Positions 57,035-64,000 of a DNA stretch of 64,000 nucleotides are shown piece by piece. The stretch spans positions 3,286,001-3,350,000 of the forward strand of contig NZ_CP109427.1 of the NCBI RefSeq assembly GCF_036250695.1, read 5' to 3'. The notes under the pieces are model-generated. The model searched no databases, was not told where the DNA came from, and saw only the letters and a program-made list of their open reading frames with translations. Source of the DNA: Streptomyces sp. NBC_01497 (GTDB taxonomy: Bacteria > Actinomycetota > Actinomycetes > Streptomycetales > Streptomycetaceae). Made by a program: the position numbers and the translations under genes. How positions within the stretch are numbered: the stretch's first letter is position 1; every line of letters starts with the position of its first letter.

Positions 57035-59068
57035 ATGCCCCCCACCATCCGTCCCACCCACGGTCCGGCCATCCGCACGGACTTCCCCTACGAGACGACC
57101 CGCGAGGACGTCCGCATCCCGCTGCCCGGCGGACTGAAGCTGTACGCCCGCGTCTGGCGCCCCGTCACGGACGAACCCGTACCGGCCCTCCTCGAATACC
57201 TGCCGTACCGGCTGAGCGACTGGACCGCGCCCCGCGACTGGCAGAGACATCCCTGGTACGCGGGGCACGGCTACGCCTCGGTACGGGTCGACGTGCGCGG
57301 GCACGGCAACAGCGAGGGCGTGCCCGGTGACGAGTACGACGCGACGGAGCTCGCCGACGGCATCGAGGTGATCGACTGGCTGGCGGCCCAGCCGTGGTGC
57401 AGCGGCCGGGTCGGCATGTTCGGCATCTCCTGGGGCGGCTTCAACTCCCTGCAGCTGGCGGCGCTCGCACCCGGTCCGCTGAAGGCGATCGTGACCGTCT
57501 GCTCCACCGACGACCGCTACGACAACGACGTCCACTACATGGGCGGCTCCGTGCTCGGCGTGGACATGCACGCGTGGGCCGCGACGATGCTCGCGTTCGT
57601 CTCGCGGCCGCCGGACCCGGTGTACGCGGGCGAGCGATGGCGCGAGCTGTGGCTGAACCGGCTGGAGGCCGTGGAGCCCTTCATCCACACCTGGCTCGCG
57701 CACCAGACCCGCGACGCCTACTGGAAGCACGGCAGTGTCTGTGAGGACTACTCCGCGATCGGCGCCGCCGTGCTCGCGGTGGGCGGCTGGCACGACCCGT
57801 ACCGGGACACGGTGCTGCGCCTCGTCGAACACCTCGACCCCGCGCGCGTGCGGGGCATCATCGGACCCTGGTCGCACCAGTACCCCGACCGCGGCCTGCC
57901 CCCGGGGCCCGCGATCGGCTTCCTCCAGGAGACGCTGCGCTGGTGGGACTTCCACCTCAAGGGCCGGGACACCGGGGTGATGGACGAGCCGCTGCTGCGG
58001 TCCTGGATCAGCGCGTCGCACCCGCCGGCCACCGTCTATCCGGAGCTCCCGGGGCGCTGGGTCGGCGAACCGTCCTGGCCGTCGCCGAACGTCACACCGC
58101 AGACGTACGCCTTCCGGGGCGAGCCGGCGCTGGTCGACTCGCCGCACCAGACCGGTCTGGACGCCGGCCGGTTCTTCCCGTTCGGCAACGACGCCGACCT
58201 GCCGCCGGACCAGCGGGACGAGGACGCGAAGTCGGCGGCGTTCGAGTTCGCGGTCGGCACGGGCGGGCCGGGTGTCGAGATCCTCGGCCGGCCCCGGGTA
58301 CGGCTGCGGCTCACGGTGGACGCCCCGGCCGGCCAGGTGATCGCCCGGCTGTGCGACGTGGCGCCCGACGGTTCGTCCACGCTGGTGACGCGCGGCGCGC
58401 TGAACCTGTCGGCGCGCGAGGGCCGGGACAAGGCGGTGCCCTGGCCCGAGGGCGCCACCGAGGACGTCGAGTTCGAGCTGAACGGCATCGGCCACACCTT
58501 CCCGCCGGGCCACCGCATCCGGCTGGCGGTGTCGTCCGCGTACTGGCCCTGGATCTGGCCCCAGGCGGCGTCGGCGGGCTTCGTCCTCGACCCGTCGGGC
58601 TCGGTCCTCGACCTCCCGGTCCGCAACCCCACGCCGGGCGACGCGCCCATCGCCTTCGCGCCGGCGGAGGAGTCGGAGCCGCTGGAGGTCGTCTTCCCCG
58701 AGACGCTGGAGCCCCCTCGCCCCGAACGCCTCGTCACCCGTGACGTCGCCGAGGGCATCTGGCGTCTGGAGGTCGACCCGAAGTACGGCGGCACCCGCCT
58801 ATACCCGGACGGCCTGGAGTTCACCGAGGACGCGCTGGACACGTACACCATCCAGGAGAGCGACCCGCTCTCGGCGAGCGCCGTCTCCCGCTGGACGGTG
58901 CGGCTGCACCGTCCCGAACTGGGCTGGGACATCCGGGTGGAGACCAGCTCGGAGACGACCTGCGACGCGGAGAACTTCATGACGCTCAACGAGGTGGTGT
59001 GCCGCGAGGGCGAGGAGATCGTCTTCCACCGCACCTGGGAGAAGAGCATCCCGCGTACGGCGGGCTGA
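57035..59068 (+). CDS. CocE/NonD-family serine hydrolase
   Basis: 677-residue protein, predicted acyl-ester or peptide hydrolase of the alpha/beta type. The nucleophile elbow is GMFGISWGGFNSLQ; the acid is in AVGGWHDPYRDT, the His in GPWSHQYPDRG. The C-terminal jelly-roll (X-Pro dipeptidyl-type) domain includes VRLRLTVDAPAGQVIARLCD and PPGHRIRLAVSSAYWP. ATG 57035 is chosen; a GTG at 57026 is a possible longer start. Members split cocaine, glutaryl-7-aminocephalosporanate or X-Pro peptides. The substrate is unknown. No signal peptide is visible, so it is cytoplasmic. Confidence 0.9.
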   Translation: MPPTIRPTHGPAIRTDFPYETTREDVRIPLPGGLKLYARVWRPVTDEPVPALLEYLPYRLSDWTAPRDWQRHPWYAGHGYASVRVDVRGHGNSEGVPGDEYDATELADGIEVIDWLAAQPWCSGRVGMFGISWGGFNSLQLAALAPGPLKAIVTVCSTDDRYDNDVHYMGGSVLGVDMHAWAATMLAFVSRPPDPVYAGERWRELWLNRLEAVEPFIHTWLAHQTRDAYWKHGSVCEDYSAIGAAVLAVGGWHDPYRDTVLRLVEHLDPARVRGIIGPWSHQYPDRGLPPGPAIGFLQETLRWWDFHLKGRDTGVMDEPLLRSWISASHPPATVYPELPGRWVGEPSWPSPNVTPQTYAFRGEPALVDSPHQTGLDAGRFFPFGNDADLPPDQRDEDAKSAAFEFAVGTGGPGVEILGRPRVRLRLTVDAPAGQVIARLCDVAPDGSSTLVTRGALNLSAREGRDKAVPWPEGATEDVEFELNGIGHTFPPGHRIRLAVSSAYWPWIWPQAASAGFVLDPSGSVLDLPVRNPTPGDAPIAFAPAEESEPLEVVFPETLEPPRPERLVTRDVAEGIWRLEVDPKYGGTRLYPDGLEFTEDALDTYTIQESDPLSASAVSRWTVRLHRPELGWDIRVETSSETTCDAENFMTLNEVVCREGEEIVFHRTWEKSIPRTAG

Positions 59069-59226
59069 GGACGCGGGCGCGGCGGGCCGGGTACCCGGCC
59101 CGCCGGTGAGCGGGCGCGGCGGGCCGCGTCCTCGGCCGGTCCGGCGGGGCGCGGTGGACCGCGTCTCCCGTTCCGGTACGTCGGGGCGTGCGGGTTGCCT
59201 CCGCGCGCCCCTTCAGGCCGCAGGTA

Positions 59227-60135
59227 TCAGCTCTCCGTGCGGCCGACGGGGTCGAGGAGCCTCAGCTCCTCCTCCGTCAGCCGCAACGCGCCGGCCGCGA
59301 GGTTGTCGGTGAGGTGGTCCGGGTTGCCCGTTCCCGGGATGGCCAGCACGTGCCGGCCCTGCCGCAGGGTCCAGGCCAGCCGTATCTGTGACGGCGAGAC
59401 GCCACGCGTACGGGCGAGGGTGACGACCGCCTCGTGCTCGGCGCGCACGGCTCCCGCCTCCCGCCCCTCACCCGCGACGGAGAAGAACGGGACGAACGCG
59501 ATGCCCTGGGCCGCGCAGGCGTGCAGCATCGGTTCGCCGCCGCGCGCGTCGATGCCGTAGCGGTTCTGGACGCAGACCACCGGGGCGATCTCCTGGGCCT
59601 GGGCCAGATGGTGCGGGCGCGCGCTGGAGATGCCGAGGTGGCGGACGAGCCCGGCCTCGCGCAGCTCGGCGAGGGCCCCGAAGTGCTCGCTGATCGATTT
59701 CTGCCGCATGATGCGCAGGTTGACCACGTCGAGGTGGTCCCGGCCGAGCTGGCGCAGGTTCTCCTCGACCTGGCCGCGCAGCTGGTCGGGCCGTGCCGGG
59801 GCCGCCCACGCGCCGGACGCGTCCCGGGCGGGACCGACCTTGGTGACGATGACCAGGTCGTCCGGGTAGGGGGCCAGCGCCGAGTTGATCAGTTCGTTGG
59901 CGGAGCGCAGCCGCGAGAAGTAGAACGCCGCGGTGTCGATGTGATTGACGCCGCGTCCGACCGCCGCGCGCAGCACGTCGATCGCCCGGCCGCGGTCGCC
60001 GGGCGTCCCCTCGTGGAAGGCGGCGCTGCCGGTCAGGCGCATGGCGCCGAACCCCATCCGGTTGACCCCGAGGTCACCGAGCAGCCATGTCCCCGCGGCC
60101 TCGGCCGTGGCCCCGTCCGATGTCATCTTCCCCAT
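59227..60135 (-). CDS. Aldo/keto reductase, YdbC-like
   Basis: 302-residue (alpha/beta)8 barrel NADPH-dependent oxidoreductase. ATG 60135 has GGAGGGG 5 nt upstream. Tetrad residues visible are D and Y in NHIDTAAFYFSRLRSANELI and K in DDLVIVTKVGPARD. The usual catalytic His region reads HLDVVNLRIMRQ, without His, as I recall for the E. coli YdbC-type group. The C-terminal half binds NADPH (AIPGTGNPDHLTDNLAAGAL). Carbonyl substrate unknown. It is monocistronic. Confidence 0.88.
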   Translation of the reverse strand: MGKMTSDGATAEAAGTWLLGDLGVNRMGFGAMRLTGSAAFHEGTPGDRGRAIDVLRAAVGRGVNHIDTAAFYFSRLRSANELINSALAPYPDDLVIVTKVGPARDASGAWAAPARPDQLRGQVEENLRQLGRDHLDVVNLRIMRQKSISEHFGALAELREAGLVRHLGISSARPHHLAQAQEIAPVVCVQNRYGIDARGGEPMLHACAAQGIAFVPFFSVAGEGREAGAVRAEHEAVVTLARTRGVSPSQIRLAWTLRQGRHVLAIPGTGNPDHLTDNLAAGALRLTEEELRLLDPVGRTES

Positions 60136-60359
60136 CAGCCCCTCCAAAGCAGCCTCGTCCCCGCGGTTTCGGGGACGGGCAGGCGTGGAGTATGCCCAGG
60201 TGGAGGGGTGGTCCGGGAAGCGATCCGGCGACGGGGAACATCACATCGAGAACGGGAATCCCGGCGGTCCAGGACCAGTTGAACGAAGGGACGCGAGGCG
60301 CCCGGGGCAGGCGCCGCGCGCGGGCTCCCGTACCGGCTCCCGCCCTACGGGAATCCCGC

Positions 60360-61064
60360 CTACGCCTTCCCGGGCTCGCCCGCCTCCGTCGCGTCCGGCA
60401 CGGTGTCGCGTTCGCGGCGGCCGTCGGGCGTCGTGCCGAGGAACGACATCAGGACGACGAGGACACCGCCGCAGACGATCGCCGAGTCGGCGAGGTTGAA
60501 GACCGCGTAGTACTGGACGGAGATGAAGTCGACGACCGCGCCGCGGAAGACGCCAGGTGAGCGCAGCACGCGGTCCGTGAGGTTGCCGAAGGCGCCGCCC
60601 AGGAGCATGCCGAGCGCGATGGCCCAGGGCAGGCTGTAGAGCTTGTGGGCGATCCGGCAGATCACCGCGATCACGATCGCCGCGATCACCGTGAACACCA
60701 CGGTCATCGCCTGCCCCATGGAGAAGGCGGCGCCCGCGTTGCGGGTCACCTGGAGCGTCAGCCAGTCGCCGATGAGCGGGACCGGTGCGTGGTTCTCCAG
60801 GTGTGCGACGACCAGGACCTTGCTGGCCAGGTCCAGCCCGTAGGCGAACAGCGCCATGGAGATCAGCACGCCGATGCGCCGCCGACGCGCCGGGGCCGAC
60901 GGGGCGAAGGGGATCTGCGGGGTGTCGGAGGTGCTGATGGTGGGCTCCGCGGGGCCGGGGGACGCCGAGACTGGTCCGTGACGGGTGTGGGGAGGGGCGT
61001 GCTGTCGAGCGTACGGTACGCCCCGCGCACGCCCCCGTGACGCGGTGCACGGGCTCCGCCACAC
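60360..61064 (-). CDS. lspA: Lipoprotein signal peptidase (start uncertain)
   Basis: Membrane aspartic peptidase that removes signal peptides from prolipoproteins. From residue ~95 on the family is clear: [60 protein letters not shown] and [20 protein letters not shown], with the two catalytic Asp in NLTDR and NLADS. The start is uncertain: the conserved part begins without an ATG, and GTG 61064 (VWRSPCTAS) is used only as the shortest plausible upstream start. The N-terminal ~85 residues are Pro/Ala/Arg-rich. A true start inside this extension is possible. It processes lipoproteins such as the one at 4179. Confidence 0.83.
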   Translation of the reverse strand: MWRSPCTASRGRARGVPYARQHAPPHTRHGPVSASPGPAEPTISTSDTPQIPFAPSAPARRRRIGVLISMALFAYGLDLASKVLVVAHLENHAPVPLIGDWLTLQVTRNAGAAFSMGQAMTVVFTVIAAIVIAVICRIAHKLYSLPWAIALGMLLGGAFGNLTDRVLRSPGVFRGAVVDFISVQYYAVFNLADSAIVCGGVLVVLMSFLGTTPDGRRERDTVPDATEAGEPGKA

Positions 61065-61155
61065 GGCGGGCACCCGGACGCGGGACCGGGGCCCGCCCTC
61101 CCCCGCGACTGCCGGCACCGGGATCAGGACCGGGCCGCCCGGGCTCCTGACACGG

Positions 61156-61194
61156 CGGTGCCGCCGCGCACATGGCATGTACGCGGCGGCACCG
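61156..61194 (-). terminator. Terminator downstream of the GH87 gene
   Basis: Thirteen-base-pair perfect stem CGGTGCCGCCGCG with CGCGGCGGCACCG (61156-61168 and 61182-61194), with an internal self-complementary loop (ACATGGCATGT). It starts 25 nt after the stop. There is no U-run. Confidence 0.85.
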
Positions 61195-61218
61195 GGAGGC
61201 ATACGGGAGCCCGGGGGC

Positions 61219-64000
61219 TCAGGCGCTCGGGAAGACCTCGAAGTCCGAGAGCTGACCCGCGTTCCACCCCGTGTTGGCGGTGATGTTGACCCGCACGTAC
61301 CGGGCGGTGGAGCCCGGCACGGTGATGTTCACCGTGTTCTGGTTCGCGTTCGGGTCGAAGGTGTACGACGCGGAGGCCACGGCCGTCGTGAAGTTCGTGC
61401 CGTCCGTGGACGTCTGCACCGACAGGGTCTCCTGGCGGGTGTTCCACGCCGTGGCCGGCGGGAGCTTCAGGGTGACCTTGCCGACCTTGAAGCTGCTGCC
61501 GAGGTCGACCTGCGCCCACTGCGGGAACGAGCCGTTCTGGCTCTCCCAGTACGACGACGCGTCGGTGTCGGTCAGGTTCCCCGCGACGTACGGGTTGTTG
61601 CTGGAGCTGGTCGAGGCGGGCCGGCCGGCCGCCACGTTGGTGCTGCTGCCGATGCCGCTGCCCACGAGGGAGACGGTCGTCGGGCCGTTGTTCGCGTTGC
61701 TGTTGAGCGTGAGGGTCCCCGTACGGGATCCCGCGGCCGTCGGCTTGAACGTGACGGTCGCCGTGCAGGACGCGCCCACGGCGACGGAGGAGCAGTTGTT
61801 GCTCTGGCTGTAGTCACCGGACACCGAGACGCCCGAGACGGTGGCCGCCGTGGTGCCGGAGTTGGTGAACTTGACCGTCTGCGCGGCGGCGGACTGGCCG
61901 ACCACCGTGCCGGCGAAGTTCAGGCTGCCCGGGTCCGCGGACAGCACGGGACCCGGCGCGGTGCCGGTGCCGGACAGGGTGACGGTGTCGGTGACGCCGC
62001 CCGCCTTGACCGTCAGCGATCCGGTGCGCGCACCGGCCGCGGTCGGCTTGAACGTGACGGAGACCGTGCACGAGCCCTTCGAGGCGATGGACGAGCCGCA
62101 GGTGTTGGTCTGCGCGAAGTCACCGCTGGTGGCGATGGATGTGACCGCGGCGGCCGAACCGGTCGGGTTCGCGACCGTCACGGTCTGCGTGGCGCTCGTG
62201 GCGCCGGTCGCGACCGAACCGAAGTTCAGCGCGCTCGGCGCGGTCGTGACGCTGTCGGCCGGGTAGGGCGGGAAGTTCGGCGCCGGGAAGCCGCCGCAGT
62301 ACGGGGCGCCGCTGATCCCGGAGTTGCCGCCACCGTCGGTCACCTGGAAGTTGTTGCCCTCACAGTTGTAGACCGGGGCGGACGCGCCCACGCCGGTCGC
62401 CGTGACGTTGGTGAACTTCGCGGCGCCGCCGGTCTGTTCCTGCAGCGCGAAGGTACCGGTACCGGCGATGGTGACGTTGTTGAGGTTGACGCCGCTGACG
62501 GTGCCCTCGACCCACTGGACGCCCTCGTACGGGCTCTGCTCGATCAGCGCGTTGGAGACGTTGACCGGGCCGGTGATGGCGCCCTGGCTGCCGTCGAACC
62601 ACAGCGCGCCGACGCCGAACTGCCAGTTCGGGTCGAGGCTGCCGTCGCGGATCAGGGTGTTGTCGGTGATGTTGGTGGTGCCGACCGGGGTCGACGTGAA
62701 CCGCTGCCCGACGTGGATGCCACCGCCCTGGGTGAGGCCGGTGTCCTGGACGAGGTTGCCGCTGACCGTGTTGTCGTGGCCGCCGTAGATGGCGATGCCG
62801 TTGGCGAGCATCTGCAACTGGACGGTGTTGTTGGAGATGGTGTCGCCCGCGTCGGCGCCGAGGCCGGAGTCGGCCCAGGTGGCGATGCCGTCGTCACCGG
62901 TGTTGCGGATGTCGCTGTTGGTGACGGTCGAGTTGGTGACGCCGCCGTGGAAGTTGATGCCGTCGGCGGTGGTGTCACGGATACGCAGACCGCTGAGGGT
63001 CAGCTTGTCCATCGGGCCGTCCATCCAGGCCCCGACCTTCATGTGCGCGATCCACAGGTTCGACACCGACGAGTTGCTCATCGCGCCGCCGATGCCGTTG
63101 ACCTGCGCGTTGTCGTCGCGCTCGCCGACGTTGCCGAAGATCGCGAAGTTCTGCAGGTGCACGTTGCTGCTGGGCGAGGGCGCCGAGTTGCCGTAGAAAC
63201 CGGGCGCGGTGCCCGTCACGGTCGAGTACCACATGCCGGCACCGGCGATCGTCACGTTGTTGACCGCGATGTGGCCCGGGATGTTGTACGTGCCCGGCGG
63301 GATCCACACCGTTCCACCGGAACCGGCGGCGCGAATCGCCGCGTTGAAGGCGTTGGTGGAGTCCTGGACGCCGCTCGCGTCGGCGCCCTGGCTGGTGACC
63401 GAGACCGATCCCGAGGGCTGCGGCAGCGCCGCGCCGACCTGCTCGAAGTCGGCGAAGTCGACGGTGTACGAGGACGCCGTGTCCCCGGCGTCGACCTGGA
63501 GCTTGAAGGTCGTGCCGGCCGGATACGTCTGCGGGAGCAGGCGGTGGACCTCGTCGTAGAAGTGGTGGGGGTTGCTGCCCGGGGAGTTGGTGAACGGGTA
63601 GCTGCCGTAGTACCAGCTGTACGCGTTGGTCAGGCTGAAGTCGCTCTGCTTGGAGCCGTTGATGTACAGCGACAGCGGGGCGTTGTAGACGGAGCCGCCC
63701 GACGTGTCCGGGATGCTGTACCGGAAGTCGATCGAGTTCGTCGCCACCGGGGTGGTGAAGGTGACGTACTTGCCGGAGCCCTGGAGGGTCACCGCCTTGC
63801 GGTACGACGCCTCGTCGGCCAACTGGCCCTGGGCGTAACTCGGGCCGATGACACTGCCGTTGGTGGCGGAGTTCTCGGCCTGGACCTCGGCGTACGCGAG
63901 GTTGGCACCGCTGCCGCCGGTGGCCGCGGCGGCCTGGGCGGAAGCGGCGGGAGCGGCGGACGCCGCGGGCGCCGTCACCGCGACCATCCCGCCGGCGGCG
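61219..64000 (-). CDS. Secreted alpha-1,3-glucanase, GH87-like (N-terminus outside window)
   Basis: At least 926 residues are encoded and the frame stays open past the right edge, where the hydrophobic part of a signal peptide is being read ([16 protein letters not shown]). The mature order is: a carbohydrate-binding-like N-domain ([20 protein letters not shown]), a right-handed beta-helix with the GH87-like Asp cluster ([29 protein letters not shown]), two choice-of-anchor-D/Ig-like repeats ([17 protein letters not shown] and [17 protein letters not shown]), and a C-terminal discoidin/CBM32 domain ([20 protein letters not shown]). It should degrade alpha-1,3-glucan (mutan, fungal wall). A hairpin terminator follows. 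Confidence 0.87.
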   Translation of the reverse strand, partial: AAGGMVAVTAPAASAAPAASAQAAAATGGSGANLAYAEVQAENSATNGSVIGPSYAQGQLADEASYRKAVTLQGSGKYVTFTTPVATNSIDFRYSIPDTSGGSVYNAPLSLYINGSKQSDFSLTNAYSWYYGSYPFTNSPGSNPHHFYDEVHRLLPQTYPAGTTFKLQVDAGDTASSYTVDFADFEQVGAALPQPSGSVSVTSQGADASGVQDSTNAFNAAIRAAGSGGTVWIPPGTYNIPGHIAVNNVTIAGAGMWYSTVTGTAPGFYGNSAPSPSSNVHLQNFAIFGNVGERDDNAQVNGIGGAMSNSSVSNLWIAHMKVGAWMDGPMDKLTLSGLRIRDTTADGINFHGGVTNSTVTNSDIRNTGDDGIATWADSGLGADAGDTISNNTVQLQMLANGIAIYGGHDNTVSGNLVQDTGLTQGGGIHVGQRFTSTPVGTTNITDNTLIRDGSLDPNWQFGVGALWFDGSQGAITGPVNVSNALIEQSPYEGVQWVEGTVSGVNLNNVTIAGTGTFALQEQTGGAAKFTNVTATGVGASAPVYNCEGNNFQVTDGGGNSGISGAPYCGGFPAPNFPPYPADSVTTAPSALNFGSVATGATSATQTVTVANPTGSAAAVTSIATSGDFAQTNTCGSSIASKGSCTVSVTFKPTAAGARTGSLTVKAGGVTDTVTLSGTGTAPGPVLSADPGSLNFAGTVVGQSAAAQTVKFTNSGTTAATVSGVSVSGDYSQSNNCSSVAVGASCTATVTFKPTAAGSRTGTLTLNSNANNGPTTVSLVGSGIGSSTNVAAGRPASTSSSNNPYVAGNLTDTDASSYWESQNGSFPQWAQVDLGSSFKVGKVTLKLPPATAWNTRQETLSVQTSTDGTNFTTAVASASYTFDPNANQNTVNITVPGSTARYVRVNITANTGWNAGQLSDFEVFPSA

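Overview
This is a 64 kb chromosomal segment of a high-GC actinomycete, almost certainly a Streptomyces or a close relative. The evidence is very strong GC bias at third codon positions, frequent GTG and TTG starts, start/stop-overlapping operons, and a core-gene order (secE-nusG-rplK-rplA-lipoproteins-rplJ-rplL-rpoB, tRNA-Trp, aspC, adenosine deaminase, murB, two MaoC dehydratases, rpmG, tRNA-Met, tRNA-Thr) that I recognise from memory of Streptomyces chromosomes. No database search was possible. All names rest on motifs, lengths and gene context.

Layout. Positions 1-9086 hold the transcription/translation cluster on the minus strand: rpoB (cut by the window edge), rplL, rplJ with a leader hairpin, a lipoprotein gene with a decayed paralogue beside it, rplA, rplK, nusG, secE and tRNA-Trp. 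Positions 9.5-13.1 kb hold aspC, an adenosine deaminase and murB. Positions 13.5-18.1 kb hold a TetR/MFS efflux pair with two matching palindromic operators, a helix-turn-helix protein that looks leaderless, and a coupled pair of MaoC-fold dehydratases. Positions 18.4-24.4 kb hold rpmG, three tRNAs, an amidohydrolase-like protein, an NAD(P)-binding protein, a secreted GH64 beta-1,3-glucanase with a LacI-type palindrome at its promoter, and a membrane-anchored unknown. Positions 24.5-28.5 kb hold a YajQ-family protein, an ogt-alkB alkylation-repair pair, a GlsB-type membrane protein, and htpX with a YccF-domain protein.

Positions 28.7-39.5 kb carry a ten-gene, tightly overlapped complex I operon, nuoA-B-C-H-I-J-K-L-M-N. 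It has no nuoD, nuoE, nuoF or nuoG, and NuoC and NuoI carry long repetitive, probably disordered tails. Next come two paralogous membrane sensor kinases with a single LuxR-type response regulator (39.9-44.0 kb) and korAB, a 2-oxoacid:ferredoxin oxidoreductase (44.3-47.4 kb). The closeness of a ferredoxin-reducing enzyme to a complex I lacking its NADH module is the most interesting functional idea in the window, though it is inference.

Positions 47.5-64 kb hold a TauD-type dioxygenase preceded by a cysteine-rich small frame, a RarD transporter, an ABC-2 transporter pair, a LolA-like secreted protein, a polyprenyl diphosphate synthase, a POT peptide transporter, a CocE-type hydrolase, an aldo/keto reductase, lspA, and the C-terminal part of a large secreted GH87-like alpha-1,3-glucanase that runs off the right edge. 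Intergenic regions are rich in short GC-rich tandem repeats. I saw no CRISPR array, rRNA, insertion sequence or prophage.
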